This document shows, piece by piece, positions 1 to 13,739 of a stretch of DNA of 64,000 bases. Each line of letters opens with the position of its first letter. Position 1 is the stretch's first letter. The position numbers and the translations under genes are program-made. Origin of the DNA: Penelope pileata (lineage: Eukaryota; Chordata; Aves; Galliformes; Cracidae); the NCBI GenBank assembly GCA_013396635.1, contig WBMW01001608.1:131333-195332 (forward strand), given 5' to 3'. The notes below the pieces were generated by a model. That model had not been told where the DNA came from and searched no databases. It was given only the letters and a program-made list of their open reading frames with translations.

Positions 1-1080
1 TTTCAGAGAATAATTTTTTCCTAATATCCAACCTGAACCTCCCCTGGTGCAACTTGAAGCCATTACCTCTAGTCTTATCACTTGTTACCTGGGAGAAGAG
101 ACCAACATCCACCTCACTACAACCTTCTTTCAGGTAGTTGTAGAGAGTGACAAGGTCACCCTTGAGCTTCCTCTTCTCCAGACTAAACAATTCCAGTTCC
201 CTCAGCCACTCCTCATAAGACTTGTGCTCCAGACCCTTCACGAGCTTTATTGTCCTTACCTGGACTTGCTTCAGCAGCTCTTGTACTGAGGAACACAAAA
301 CAGTACTCAAGGTGAGGCCCGACTAGTGATGAGTACAAGGGGAAAATTGCTTCCCTAGTCCTGCTAGCTAGACCATTTCTGATACAAACGGGGATACCAT
401 TAGCCATCTTGGCCACCTGAACACACTGCTGGCTCATGTTCAGGCAGCTATCGACAAGCACTCCCAGATCCTTTTCCACCACACAACTTTCCAGCCACTC
501 TGCCCCTAGCTTGTAGTATTGAACGGGATTGTGACCAAAGTGCAGGACCAAGCACATGGTCTTGTTGAACCTCATACAACTGGCCTCAGTCCATCAATAC
601 AGCCTACCCATATTCCTCTGTAGGGCCTTCCAATCCTCGAGCAGATCAACAGTTCCTCCCAACTTGGTGTCATCTGCAAACTTACTGAGGGTGCACTCAG
701 TCCCCTCATCCAGATCATTGATAAAGATATTAAACAGGACCAGCCCCAGTACTGAGTGAACACATTCTCCAGGAGAATGCTATGGGAGTCAGTGACAAAC
801 GGTTTACTAAAGTCTAGGTAAACTACATCCACGGCCATTCCCTCATCCACTAGGTGTGTCACCTGGTCATAGAAGGAGATCAGGTTGGTCAAGCAGGACT
901 TGCCTTTCATGAACCCATGCTAGCTAGGCCTGATGCCCTGGTTGTCCTGTACATGCAGTGTGATCTCAAGATGATCTGCTTTGTAACCTTCCCAGATACC
1001 AACGTCAGGCTGACAGGACTGTAGCTCCCCAGATACTCCTTCCAGCCCTTCTTGTAGATGGGTGTCACATACACACATCA
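1..1080 (-). mobile_element. CR1 LINE fragment, 3' half of reverse transcriptase (outer element, part 1)
   Basis: Degraded copy of an avian CR1 non-LTR retrotransposon, read on the minus strand. The minus frame at 572-910 shows reverse-transcriptase text (LTNLISFYDQVTHLVDEG, then VDVVYLDFSKPF). The aspartate normally following SKAF is lost here (V), so the copy is dead. The frame at 213-575 continues with the CR1 C-terminal region (EKDLGVLVDSCLNMSQQC, then PLYSSLVGPHLEYC). The two frames are offset, so there is at least one frameshift. The 3' end lies beyond the left window edge. At about 1070-1080 the element is interrupted by a plus-strand CR1 and resumes after 1791. The class is recognised with confidence; the subfamily is not assigned. 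Confidence 0.9.
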
Positions 1081-1791
1081 GTAGAGATTAGGGGATGACC
1101 TGCTGGAAAGGAACTCTGCAGAGAAGGACCTGGGGTCCTGGCAGACAACAGGTTGACTGTGATCCAGCAGTGCGCCCTTGTTACCAAGAAGGCCAACAGT
1201 ACCCTGGGGTGCATTAAAAAGAGTGTGGCCAGCGGATCGAGAGAGAATGTTCTCCCGCTCTGTTCTGCCCTTATAAGGCCTTATAAGGCCACATCTGGAA
1301 TACTTTGTCTAGTTCTGGGCTCCCCAGTTCAAAAAAGACAGGATCTTCTAGAGAAAGCCCAGCAAAGGGCCACAAAGATTATTAAGGGTCTGGAGAATCT
1401 CCCATACAAGGAAAGGCTGAGAGATCTGGAACTGCTCAGCCTGGAGAAGACTGAGAGGGAATCGCATCACTGTTTATAAAAATCTGAAGTGTGGGAGTCA
1501 AATGGATGAGGCCAGGCTCTTTTCAGTGGTGCACAGTGATAGGACAAGGGCCAAGAGACAAAAACTGCAGCACAGGAAGTTCCATCTGAAAACAAGAAAG
1601 AACTTCTTTACTTTGAGGGTGACAAAGCACTGGAACTGAGGTTGTGGAGTCTCCTCCTCTGGAGATATTCAAGACCTGCCTGGGCGCTTTCCTGCGCAGC
1701 CTACTGTAGAGAATCTGCTTTAGCAGAGGTGTTGAATTTGATGATCCCCAGAGGTCCTTTCCAAACCCTACAATTCTGTGATTCTGTGATT
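1081..1791 (+). mobile_element. CR1 LINE, 5'-truncated, inserted into an older CR1 (inner element)
   Basis: Plus-strand CR1 3' end. It starts near AGAAGGACCTGGGG, inside the reverse-transcriptase C-terminus. It continues through the CR1 phrases LLEKAQQRATKII and LRDLELLSLEKTE at about 1345-1460 and ends with the short terminal repeat ATTCTGTGATTCTGTGAT at about 1773-1790. It is about 0.7 kb, a typical 5'-truncated insertion. Stops and frameshifts make it non-functional. Outer-element sequence abuts both sides, so this insertion is the younger of the two. An 11-base duplication (CTTATAAGGC-type) lies at about 1268-1292. Confidence 0.9.
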
Positions 1792-2460
1792 GACTAGTCT
1801 CCAGTCGTGTGGGACCTCCCCAGCTGACCACTGCTGATAAATTATGGAAAGCGGCTTGGCAAGACCTTCTGCCAGCTCCCTCACTACTCTTGGGTGGATC
1901 CCATTCAGCTACGTAGATCTGCAGTAGCCTAGGTGGTGTAGTAGGTTGCTAACTGTTTCCTCCTGAATCTGGGGGGTTTATTCTGGCCCCCATCACTGTC
2001 TTCCACCTCAGGGAGCTGACTACCCTGAGGATAACTGTTCTGACTATGAAAGACAGAAGTAAAAAAGGTATTGAGCACCTTAGCTTTTTCTTCATCCTTG
2101 GCAATGTTCCATGCCACATCCAATAAAGGATAGAGATTCCCCATGTCCCTCTGTCTGGTATTAATGTTTTTGTGAAAACAATTCTCTTTTACAATGGTGG
2201 CCAGATTAATTTCTAGCTGAGCTTTTGCCTTTCTCATTTTCTCTCTACATATTCTAGCATGATCCTTGTACTGCCCCCTCTTCCAAAGGTGGTAGATTGT
2301 TTTTTTCCCAGAAACTCAGCAAAATCTCCCTGTTTAGCCTGCCTGGTCTTCTTACACACTGGCTTGTCTTATGGCATTGAAGATGGCCTGCTTCTGCACC
2401 TTTAAGAGTTTCTTCTTGAGGAATGTTCAGCCTTCCTGCACTTCATTGCCTTTCAGGGCT
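1792..2460 (-). mobile_element. CR1 LINE fragment, N-terminal reverse-transcriptase region (outer element, part 2)
   Basis: Continuation of the minus-strand CR1 that is cut at about 1080. The minus frame at 1929-2237 reads MRKAKAQLEINLATIVKENC, then MGNLYPLLDVAWNIAKDEEK and LNTFFTSVFHSQ, the linker and start of the CR1 reverse transcriptase. Just upstream on the minus strand (about 2320-2240) the text continues with a YHLWKRGQYKD-like segment of the same linker. From about 2320 to 2460 the sequence still looks like an avian CR1-family interior, but I am less sure of it. The copy carries several stops. Confidence 0.8.
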
Positions 2461-2880
2461 GGCCAAGAGACACAGAAGTTTGCAGCCAGATTTCCCTAGA
2501 TAAAGTGCTGGCTTGTCTCCACCCCTGTGGGACCATCAATGCCACAGTAAATAGGAAGATGTTCCTATCATTCTTGTATGTGATACACAGATGTGGGTTT
2601 CAAATCCCTGATTAGTGACTCCCAGGGAATCCTGAATACCCCACAGAGCCTCAGCCCTCCACCTGCTAAAAGCAGCTTCTCTGCCCAGGACAGCACATAG
2701 CCAAAGTCCATCACATACTCTGACATAGTTAAGACGGAGCCCACAAAAGCACTGGAACCAGAGATTCCCCCAGCGGCCTCAGGCAAGTGGCTCTGGGGAA
2801 GATTTCTGGCTCTGAGGGACAGCGACCACCCAGGCCAGCACAGCAAGCTGGCACAGGGTAGCCTCGTCAGTGTGGCACAG
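2461..2880. other. Unassigned GC-intermediate sequence flanking the CR1 cluster
   Basis: About 400 bases, less AT-rich than the desert that follows. One minus frame of 92 codons is open at 2568-2846, but its translation resembles no family I know and shows no clear domain. It may be more 5' CR1 sequence, another old repeat or host sequence. No feature can be supported. Confidence 0.3.
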
Positions 2881-5800
2881 TGCCCAGATCATAAGCTCTT
2901 CTGAGAGTTTCCTTGCTGCCCTGGATCACATCTTTCTCATGAAGATTTTACAGGGATGTCATAACTATACATCCTCCTGTATGTGCACTAAAGAATTAGA
3001 GTTTTCCCAGACCTGTGTAATTATTAACATGAGAGCAATTAGATAGACAGATCAAATAGCTTGTTAATAAAGCACCAATGAAAAGCATAAAAATGTCTCA
3101 ACTGGCATAAGAAAACTTGATTCCAGAATACTAAAAATCGTAACCTATGGAATGTTTAGTTTATATCATATGATTTATGAGATATGGGATATATTTTTCA
3201 AATTATACCTGTCCAATGCTCCGTGAAAAATCTGATTTATCTTGTAGGTCCCCAGGTAAAGTTGAAGTGAAACCTAATGTGGCTGGCTTTTGCCTGCTTT
3301 TGGACTCTTTTATGATCAGACCTTAGAGTATTATTTTAAGTTCAGTTAAAACATTGATTGGAGATTCTTACTTATAGCTGATCTATTTTTCATCATTGAA
3401 CTGATAAAGTAAGTCGTAACTGTAATTTTTAGGATGATAGATGTCATTCACCTGAATAGTGCTATTAGCACTTGTCCACTTTCAGGAATGTATTTTAAAG
3501 ATAAAAAGGACACACATATGGCTTGGTGTAATTATGTAGCCCTTCAGACTGAAAAAAACTATTTAAAAGAATACAGCTTCATAACGTTATGTTTATCTTC
3601 TTTTAATTTCTATTACTTTTCCAAGTCTGTCAGCTTTACATATAAGTTTACATTTTGTCAAATTAAGTTGATAACACTAATTTCACAGAAATAAAGGCCA
3701 ACATTCACAAAGTACTACAACAAGCCAACACATGCCTAAGTCTCTGAATGGGAATGGGAATAAGAAAAAGACCTTGTTTTGGTAGGCAAACAAATTTCTG
3801 TTTGCATTTCACAAGGGATTATCATTAGGCTTGAGCAAACTCAATGTCTGTGAAGATCTTACAATTTTCCTGTGGTCCACAGGTTTTGCAGAGCTAGCTT
3901 GACTCCACAGACTTTGATATAATTTAAACTTTTTATTTGTTTTTCAAGTAAGAATTAGAACTGTACTGTAGCTTTTCAGGCAGCAAAAAACACACAGCTA
4001 CCTAACGTACTGGATATTTTCTTTGACCTTGTGTAAAAGGTAATACTAGTATTCCTTTCAGATCTTCTGCCTGTATTATTTAATCCATTCTTCATATTAT
4101 GTTCACATTTGTTTTCCCATCCTGCTTTCTTCTGTTCTACTTTCCTTATATTATCACTAGATTTTATTATATGTGATCATCTTCTAAAAAGAAAAAGAAG
4201 CCAATAGTATTTAATGGTTAGAAACAGTCTTTGAATGTGCTTGTAATCGCATAAAATGAGTTCACCCATCCTTAGTTTTTTTGAGTACATTTTACTGATA
4301 GTAAGGAACACTTTGACAGAATCCCCTTAATTAAAATATTCAACAAACTGAGAGCCTGTGATAGCTGGCTTTATGGTTTTACACAGTACTGTACCTTAAA
4401 GAGTGACTGGGTCAAATTCTAGTGTAAGTTGACATGATTTATGCTTTCTTTAACCTCAAATTATTTTACACTGTCTTGGCTCTCTTTTAGTGTACTTAAA
4501 CACATTCAGACTTACTTAATTACCCGGAATTATTCTGATTCACAGTCATTGACTAATGCGCGAATTACATTCTTGTCCCACTACATGAATCGTCCCCCTT
4601 TAATCCATTTTACTATAAAAACTCTGATAAGGTTGTAATGTGATTCATGGGATGTAGTGTTGTTACATTAATGTGCTCCAAGTGAATAATTCAAATATTA
4701 ACAAATTGTTACTCTGTTCTAGGAATCAACTACAATTTCTTTTTTTAGGGTGGAGCAACATTGCAAACACTGGTAGGTTTTGCGGTGCTTTTTGTAAATA
4801 TTTTGAAGTGAAAATTTACTAATAATACTTACAGAAAGTTACTTTCCTATTGAAAGTTACTACAGCTCATCCATGGAGGTATTTTCATTCAACAAACAAA
4901 GTCAAAAATTTAAATAATAATAGAAAAGACAAATAAATAAAAACACTTAAATTGTAATATCCACAGCCCCTAGTAACAAGTGATCTGAAATTCTGGGGAA
5001 CATGTCCATAACTGGCACGAACAATGTAAAACATATGGAAATGCAAGTCTGCCAAAATGCATATCCACCACTGGTTGTAAATGTAAAAAGAAAGCCCACT
5101 GACAGATGAAAACATATTTCTGGTGTCAACCTTCCTGCAGACTTCTCTGTTGCTACAACAGTTGCTTTCCATTTTCTGGAAAGGTGTGATGGACAGAGAA
5201 GGGAGAGTGCCAGGAATAAGTGATGCATCTGTTTGAAGCTGCAGGCAGCAGCTGGGCTGGGTTCAAATGAGTTCATTGACAATAATTCTTGAAATGACTT
5301 ATTCTTGGTTGTGTACTTTGATTAACTTTTTGAAAAAAAGCTACATTTAGATTTTAAGAGACAGAAACCAACAGTCATTCTGCAACAGCATAGAAGTTTA
5401 TAGTTTACTCAGCAAAAGCTTATGTGCTGGTGAGTTTTAGAAACGTTGGTCACCTCAGTACTTGAGAAACCATTCTTGCTGGATTCTCTTAGTTCTCTGG
5501 AATGAAAAATAATTTCATAGTTTCAAAGTCTGAATTTCACTTATTGTTCTTCAAATTCATAGAACAGCAAACTGAGAAAGGTCTCTACTGTGCAGTGATG
5601 AAGCTATGAACTCACAGCAGGCTGTCCTCAACCCAGCAAGCACACCTAGTTTTCTCTTCACTGATGAATTCTAAGGATAGGGTCTTTGTCTTGAGGAACT
5701 GGCACAACTGATCCAAAGCCCTCTGATGCCAAGAGAAGACCCTTGCTGACCTCAACAGGCTGTGAATCAAGGTGCAGTTTCAGACAGGGATGGAAAACAC

Positions 5801-6730
5801 TTGATCATTAGTTAAGTAATCTTAATATAGCACGCTGAACTTTATTATATGCATGATATAAAACATCTAAAGAATTTCTACATGTGTTTACTATCAGATT
5901 TCAGCTATAATCTCTAAAGAGCTATAACCCATTGAAAAAATATGGCGCATAGCCTTAATCTGAAAGGAATCACAAAGCTGCTCACAACAGTACGTCAGAG
6001 ATGAGCTTGTTAATTTTATGAGGAGAAATGATGCAGTCTTAGTAGCATCTCAGTCTTACCTTGACCAGGCTGCACCTATATTCTCATCTCTACCTCTTTT
6101 CCTTGGCCTGCACACATTTTTTGTCTGTGGTAAACTCACATACCCAAACATGGGATCTGTGGATTGAGGAACGGAGGTCCCATGTATGTTTTTTTGAGTC
6201 TTATGGGAACTTAAGAAGTGAATATTCCTTCCATGGTGTGCCACATGCATATGCATGTATGCCCACACCCCTGTGTTGTCAGTTGGTAGTAAATGAAAAC
6301 AATTTAGTGCAAGGTATATCACCTGCCATAGGAGAACATGAATCTGCTTGAGCCGCTATGTTGGAAATATTGGACAGTCTGTCTATATATACCATATGTG
6401 TATATTATAGCACTAGGAACCAGAACAGATCTAGCTGGTTTGTGATGATGTTGCTAGCTTGTGAAAGTTATGGGAAAAGTCTCTGAATAGTTTTCACAGT
6501 GAATCATGTGTTGGCCAGCATTTCTCAGCATTGCAGTGGCCAGTAATATATTTTGCAACATTTAATTACCAACATTCATTTCTATTTACATGAGGCAGGA
6601 ATCAAATAAAATATAAGTAATAAAAATAGCGAAGAAATACAGTTGACTCTAATAGTTATTTGATTCTAAATGAAAAGTGTGATAGTGGTGCTACACAAGA
6701 AAGTTCTTGATTTTTTTTTGAAAAAAGAGA

Positions 6731-6760
6731 TTTGTTAGGGTCTATTAGGGTCTGTTAGGG
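6731..6760 (+). repeat. Three-copy 10-base telomere-like repeat
   Basis: TTAGGG occurs at 6735-6740, 6745-6750 and 6755-6760, spaced exactly 10 bases apart, with TCTA or TCTG spacers. It is a short tandem repeat of a decamer rather than a true TTAGGG array. Confidence 0.8.
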
Positions 6761-8288
6761 TTTATTTAAAGAGGCTGAAAAACTATGGACTTAGGAAAGT
6801 TATGTAAATACATGAATGTTTGTGTATTTGTGAGGGGCCGCTTCATTTTCTTAATTAACTGAATCTGCCTTTTTAAAGTAATGCACTATGTGCATATTTG
6901 TACATTCTTTTCACAGAGAAACAGAAAGACAGTATCGTCTTCCTGTTTGCTGCAAGAATTTGCAAGTGTCATCAGTAAATGATAAAATTAAATTTCTCCT
7001 TTGATTTTAGCTTCATTTAAAGGTCATCCTACAGAATCTTTAAATGCCAATAAGTTTGTTATTTCTTTTGCAGGAAAGATTGTGCAGCTACTTTGTGAAA
7101 ATTTCTTTCTATCCTGTGCTTCCTATACGTAAGCAGTGGTAACAGAAGGCTTTTTACCTACCCAGATTTTTTAAGTCATGCAATTTAAAAGAAACAACCA
7201 ACTGTAAAAAAAAAAAAAAAGCCAACGGCATAAAATCCAGCTGCTTGTGCCCACTACGTGCAAAAAATGGAATCCATAAACAGATATTTTCAGCTGTTTC
7301 ACAGATTTTTCTGCAGTGCTCATCACTGGTTCCCTACATGTTGTTTGTTAAACCATTTTTATGTGTTTTACTCTAAAATTTCTCCTCCAAATGTCTGTGA
7401 AGGGCAAATAGTAATTAAATCTGTACCTTTGAAAGGTGGAAACCCTGAGGCCACATCAAAATTAGTCTTGGTGACCAATACCTGACGACTCAGATTAAAC
7501 TATGCTTTTCTGAGAACTTCATTGCAAAACAACACAAAAGAAAAGGCTGCTCTTTCCCTCTTGTTAGTATGGGTGAAAGTTATATAGAGAAAATCAGTTA
7601 AAGCATGATGAGATGGCTACCGTCTGTCTGTCTGTCTACCAGTCAGAAGAGAAAAACTTTATGTGATCTTGTGGATAAATGGGGAAAGCTCTGAAAAAAC
7701 ACGTACCACTTGTAGTAAAGATAACATCCTGCCTGTGAGATTTATGAAAGTAGAGCCCAGGCTCAGACCTGCCCTCCCTGGTTAACCCACCTGGTCTTGT
7801 GAAAAGGTCCACTTGCTTTGGAGTATAAGGGTTTTGGTATAAAGATACTAGAGAGGGATGCAAGTCATCATTAAACGAAACAGAGAAGTTAGTAGTGAAA
7901 AAGCATTCGATTTGCTCCTTCTCACTCCCCACTTCACAGTTTGCCTCCCCCAGCTAAATGTTGGGCTGAGATAAACCACCAGAACCCCGAAATGATCCAT
8001 GTAAAAATAGTCTTTCTGTCTTACAGCTGAAGTATTACTCTTACAGAGCTCTTGGAGACCATGTTTAATGCTTATTTTATTTAAAATAAATAAGACAAAA
8101 ATGATCAATTGTCTTATCAGAAAAACAGTAGTGCAGAACAGTGTTCAGTTCATAGATTTTTTACATTCAAATGGGACTAATCATTATGAAGATGATTTCA
8201 AGTCTACAGAGGAAAATGAATCAGATTTTGAGTGAGAAGTAAAAATTGACACCCTAAATGTGAAACTATATTGGCAAGCTTGGTGTTC

Positions 8289-8321
8289 TTTTTTTTTTTT
8301 TTTTTTTAAATAAAAAAAAAA
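8289..8321. repeat. T-run followed by A-run (self-complementary)
   Basis: Nineteen T followed by AAAT and ten A. It can fold back on itself, with T pairing to A. It probably arose by slippage and has no assigned role. Confidence 0.8.
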
Positions 8322-11300
8322 CAGAGTGAGAGCTAACCAAGAAAACATGCACGACCAAGTGTAAATTTTTGCAAGATAAATTTATCCGACTCAAATTTTT
8401 ACTGCTTGCAAAAGCTATCTGTACCGAGTTCAAATAGATTGTTCAAAAAACTGCTAAATAATAGACATGAAAAAATGTTGATTGTATGTATGCAAAGTGG
8501 GCATCAAGTGAATAAGCAGATTACCTACTAATAAATGCCCACCTAAATGCCTTGTAACCATAACTGTAAAAGTCAGTTCTCAATGTCATGCAAGAACAAG
8601 AATAGGTGGAAGGTCTCGGGACAGCTCCTTCAATAAGATGTCAGTGGTATTTCAGTTGCCAAAGTTTTTATATAACATGCACTGTATTGTAATTCTGTTA
8701 CTTTCACAAAGCGCGTACCATGTTATTCATGATAAAACACTTTCTTCAAGAACTGTCTGTAAAAGACAAAGTGACCAGATCTTGGCAGAATAAAACATCA
8801 AGAGTTTGCCTTTATCAGTGCCCTGATAGAAAGTGCAATCTCAGAGGCGTTTTTGGCCCTTAACCTGAATGTTGTAACTTTCTGTTTTCATTCTCACAGT
8901 TTCCTGGATTAGAGAGCACAGTTACAGAACACCTAAATAAGGAAATTTCGTTTTGATTCCTGCAGCAAGGAAGATTTAGCATCATTTTCTCATCTGCTTC
9001 TTCATTTCACCTACCTTGCTTGGACTACTTTCTCTCCTCTGCTCTAGTTGAAGCAACCTTCCTCCTGCTCAGTTCCAATCACCTCTTTCTTTCAGCTGCA
9101 TCGCTATCAGATGGTGGTGCAGCACTAGCCTGTTGATGTTTTAAAGTCTCTGTTCCCATGCGGTAAGTACCTGGGGCTTCTCTGGCTACAGAAAATTAGT
9201 GGTAGGACAAGCTTCACAATATTCTAGAGAGATTTTAAAAGAGCAAAAGATGTTCTATAATGTGCAAGACAGAAAAAAAAGCCCAGATTTCTTGAAGCCT
9301 TCTACATTGCAGAAAGTTTTATAAGCCTAACAGTACTCAGAAGAAAAGAGGAATGGTGAGGAGCTTATCTACAATGCAATATAGTAACTAAGATATTTTA
9401 CTGTTTAGGATTATGACTGTTCATCCATTTCTGGAACAGAAATATAACTTTTAAAAATGTTAGCGTCATTTGAAAATCATTTATTGTTGAGTTCTAATAA
9501 TAACCTTTTCTTTAGAGTGTTATTTTACTTACCACATATTCACTGGGGTCTTGTTCTCAGCTGTAATTTCCAAGACCTAGTTTAACACGAATAAAATAAT
9601 ATTTAAATTAAAAAGAGATTGAACCAAGATTAGAGTACTTCTATCTTCTGCAAACTCTTTGCCTCAGTGCCAGGTAGTATATTTCTTCTGCTCATGTGAA
9701 TACTCACATGGTCCTATATGGCAGATACCTTGGCAGTACTTCTTTCCCACATCCATCCTTATCAAAAATCTTTACAAAATGTTAATACAATCTGAACCAT
9801 TGGGAAGCAAACCCCAAATAAAGGGACAAATTACATAAGGTCAATTTTTCCTTTGGTTCTCTGTTGTGCTTTATTTTTTTTAACTTTCCATTTAAACACC
9901 TGTTATATTAATCTGTGTTCCAAGCATTTTGTGACCATTATTACAGTTTGGAGAAAGACAAGAGGACAGTGAGAGGCTTGATGAAAGAGAAGATTTACAC
10001 CTTTTTCCTCGTTAGTTACATCTATGTAATTACAGGAAAGCATTGAGTAGGTACCACTTTGCCACACACCTGAAGCATTTTTTGCTTGACAGTGCACTGA
10101 TAGTTTAGTAACACAGCCCCTACTGTGACTGACAGTTGGTTTTGGACTAAATCATATTCATTTCAACAGGAGATGGTGGCTATTGGCTAGTTCAGCCAAA
10201 GACTATTTGGCAGAGTATATGAACCTTCATGAAGTTCTACAGTATTGCACAGCTCCATGTGACGCTGCTGTCTGCAACACAGGTTTACCCTTAGTTTGTC
10301 TACAAACAGTAGCCAAAGGCAGTGCTATAGAAAGGCAGAGAATCACTGAAAAAGATGTCTTTAGTTCCAGTGAAGATTACGTGCATGCCAGACACATCAA
10401 CATGACAGATGACTCGACAGAACAGGTAGTTAAAATAGTTTCTAAAGTTCACCTCTAGGAAAGTTGCTCCTAGGGTAAAAGCTCAAACCTCAGCTCACTC
10501 AAGAGAAATTTATTTTGGAACATTGTTTCTATATTTAACCTCTTGGGAAAGCAAAATGAATAAATTAATACTGTTACTTCAATCCTTTCATCTGTTGTAT
10601 TTAATATTTTCCAAGAGGCAGTTCAATGCCATCTGAATTTGTAAATTTCTGAAATGGAAGGCATTAAGTCTGTTGATTGGAAAAGGAGCAAATACTGTAT
10701 TTCTATTGAAGAAGCCAAATCTGAAGGTGATCCAAGAAATTGCATTAATGTAGTCTTCAGCCCAGAATCACAGATGAGTCTAGCAATCAATCACAAGAGA
10801 GAAAAGAGAAAATAAAATAAGGCACTGAAGAGAAATTGGATGGCAATATAAGTCCTGCCATCTTATCTCCACCAGTAAACCCAGTGTTGATGGGATCTCC
10901 TGCATGAGCTTTCCAAATTAAGTTTGTGTTCTTCCTGGGGACACCAAGAATGCAAAATTATGGCTCCCAGATGATCTGCTCAGACCCTGGGGAGAAAGGA
11001 CATTTTCATACCACCTATGTAGGCATGCTTTACTCCAGACATCTAGACCTGTTGCAATTCAAACTATTTCAAAGTAGGAGGCCAGAATTCACGTAGGGCA
11101 ATGATAAAATGATATCTGATCTTTCTTTCCTCTTTTGCTCAGCCTCTCTCTGACAGTCTGAACAGTTCACACAGGGAGGAGAAGAGATCTGTGCAGAGGG
11201 GTGGAAAATCTCTCACCCTTGGAAAATCTCTAAGGTAGTGAAAAGGGGACACCTGTCATACATGGCATCTGGTAGGTCTGATTTGAATGAAGCAGAATGA

Positions 11301-13739
11301 GGGCTTGCAGCATGGGTCTCTGTCCTCCAGCTGAGTGTCCTAATAACCTCTAGGTTACTGGCTTCTCCAGAGTTACCTTAGTACACTTGTTTCATCCTGA
11401 TACAAGGGGGGAAATTTCTGAATTTTTGGCAGGAGAGTAAAACCACCCAGCTACAGTCTCAATGCATGCACCCTCTCTCCATGGGAGGTGAGCAATCAGG
11501 CTCCATGCTGTTCCCTCAGGTACTGGCCCAGCTCCATGGGCTGATAAAGAAGGATAATAGTTCTGTGGCCCCACCTCCTCCACTTGTCTTTTTGACATCC
11601 TGCTCCCCAAATCTGAGTGACAACAAAGCCTAATGCAGTAGTTCTTGGGCTGCCTAGGACACCCACCAGGCAGCCTGTCAGGTCCTGTGTGGATGCCAGG
11701 GCTCACTTGAGAGCAGAACCTCGCTAGCTTCGGAGACTGAAAAGAATTCACTTTCATTTCCAGCCACCAGCAGCATCACCCTGGCTTACCTGAATTACTT
11801 CGGGGTGCAAAGTTTCCTGCCTACCCTGCTGTCCCTCTCCTGTGCAACGTCTCCTATAGGTACCTGCCAAACATCCTCTGTTGGAGAGGCAGGAACAATG
11901 AGGAAATTAGGCAGACATTGAGAAGACTCACGCAAAGCAGAAAGATAATGACTGCTCCAGCCAGCCCTGGCAATTGCTGTGCAAACTTCCCTGCACAGCA
12001 GTGCCAATGCAGCTCGCTCCTGACTGTGACACACCTGCTTGCTGAGAGCTGCGCATCCCTGTGCCAGGGCTGCCCACCACACCATGCCTGCAACTTTGCT
12101 GCTCTCCGCTCCTGAACAATACGTGTTGTGGAGGGGAATCAAACGCCCTTCATTCCACTTTTAAATGCAACATCCAAATTCAGACCTATAGCTCCAAACA
12201 TCAGTGATAACCACTCTTTCGCATCTTTGCTGTGCGTATATGTGCTATATACCAAAGCAGGAAGTTACACTTTCCTGTCTGTAGAATCCTCTGTGTGATT
12301 TACAAAACATCACTGAGCTCATTTTAGGAGAATTCATTGCTGGAAAATGATTTTCAGTGAATGTTTTATTAATCAACACTTGTCAAATCATATCTGCAGA
12401 AAAAAAAAGTACTAAAATAAACCCAAACAAAAATAATAGAACAATTATTGCTTGAAGATTCTGATTGCCTATAAATTATAACTCTATTCAGCTCCCTGAC
12501 AATTTATGTTTTCATTTATGAAACCATTCTTGTTATTAACTTGCAGTCTAGTTTACTGGAGGAAGTAGGAATACACCAAGCAGGCAAATCATTTCAAACA
12601 CTGTCCTGAAAACCTAAGGGACCGGTTTATTACCACTATTTTAAAGCACAAGATAAGTTTAAAATAGGGCTTTATTTCACAAGGCAAGGGTTGGGCAGGA
12701 CAAAATAACTCACCATGACCACAGTTCCTGATGCAAAAGTGTCAGTGTGCTTGGTACATTTGTAATGTGTTTACTCTCATTACAGTTTTCAGTGTTGTCA
12801 GTGTTTTACTGGCATGCAACCACAGAGCACAGACTGCTATTGCTGGTTAACCTTGTTATTGCAGACAAGTTACAAGTCCTGACAAGAGTTTGATAACTGT
12901 GCCTACTTATTTTAAGCCATACATGAGGAAAGGGTAGGAGGTTCAAAGTAAGTTATGCTTTCCTGTGCGAGTCCCCATATGATCACTCAAAGTTACTGTA
13001 AATATAAAAGCAGAAGTGCCTGATTGCCGTTTTGTCATTATGACAAGAAGGTAATAAAAAAAAAAAAACAGAATCAAACACGAGGTTGAACTTACTGAGA
13101 AAAATGTCAAACTTTGGATCCTCGATACTCTAAAGCAAGTGTGTGGAATTAGCTACCTGTACAGGTGTTTGCAGGATCAAAGACTCATTAACTTGCAAAT
13201 AATATTTTCTGGAATCTATATCCCAGAAGAAACAATGACCGAACACGTAAAGAGTGGAAATTGCTATTTCTACAGAAAAAAATATGCTTTTTCCCTCCTC
13301 CCCCTTCTTTGCCTCTTCCTTCTCTTCCTCCTCCTCCCCCTCTTGACATATTTACAGCCTATTCACCCAGCTCAGACCCTTGTTATATCCTGTTGTACAC
13401 TTTGATTATAAACTTGCTAGATCAAAATAGCTTTTCCTATTATTCAAAAAAAAAAAAAAAAAACAGCTTGCGAAAAAAAAGCATCATCCAGCTCTAATCC
13501 TTGACAAATCACTGCTGGAATGTAAATATTATCTTACTATTTCACCAGTGCTCCACAGCAGTTAAATAATAAAGTGCTGAAGAAAAAACAGAAATGAAAT
13601 GTTTAGGCAGTTCCTGGATGCTATTCCACGAATCATGATAAAGTGGATAATGTTCTAATAACTTCCCAAACAGAGACATCTAAATAAAGTGGCTTAGATA
13701 TTCAGAGTTATTGGCCATGTTCTGTTCTTTTAAAGTAAG

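Noticed and set aside
1153..1831. Frames at 1153-1479 (+) and 1523-1831 (-) as host genes
   Set aside because: The first is CR1 reverse-transcriptase debris. The second is the shadow of the same element on the other strand.
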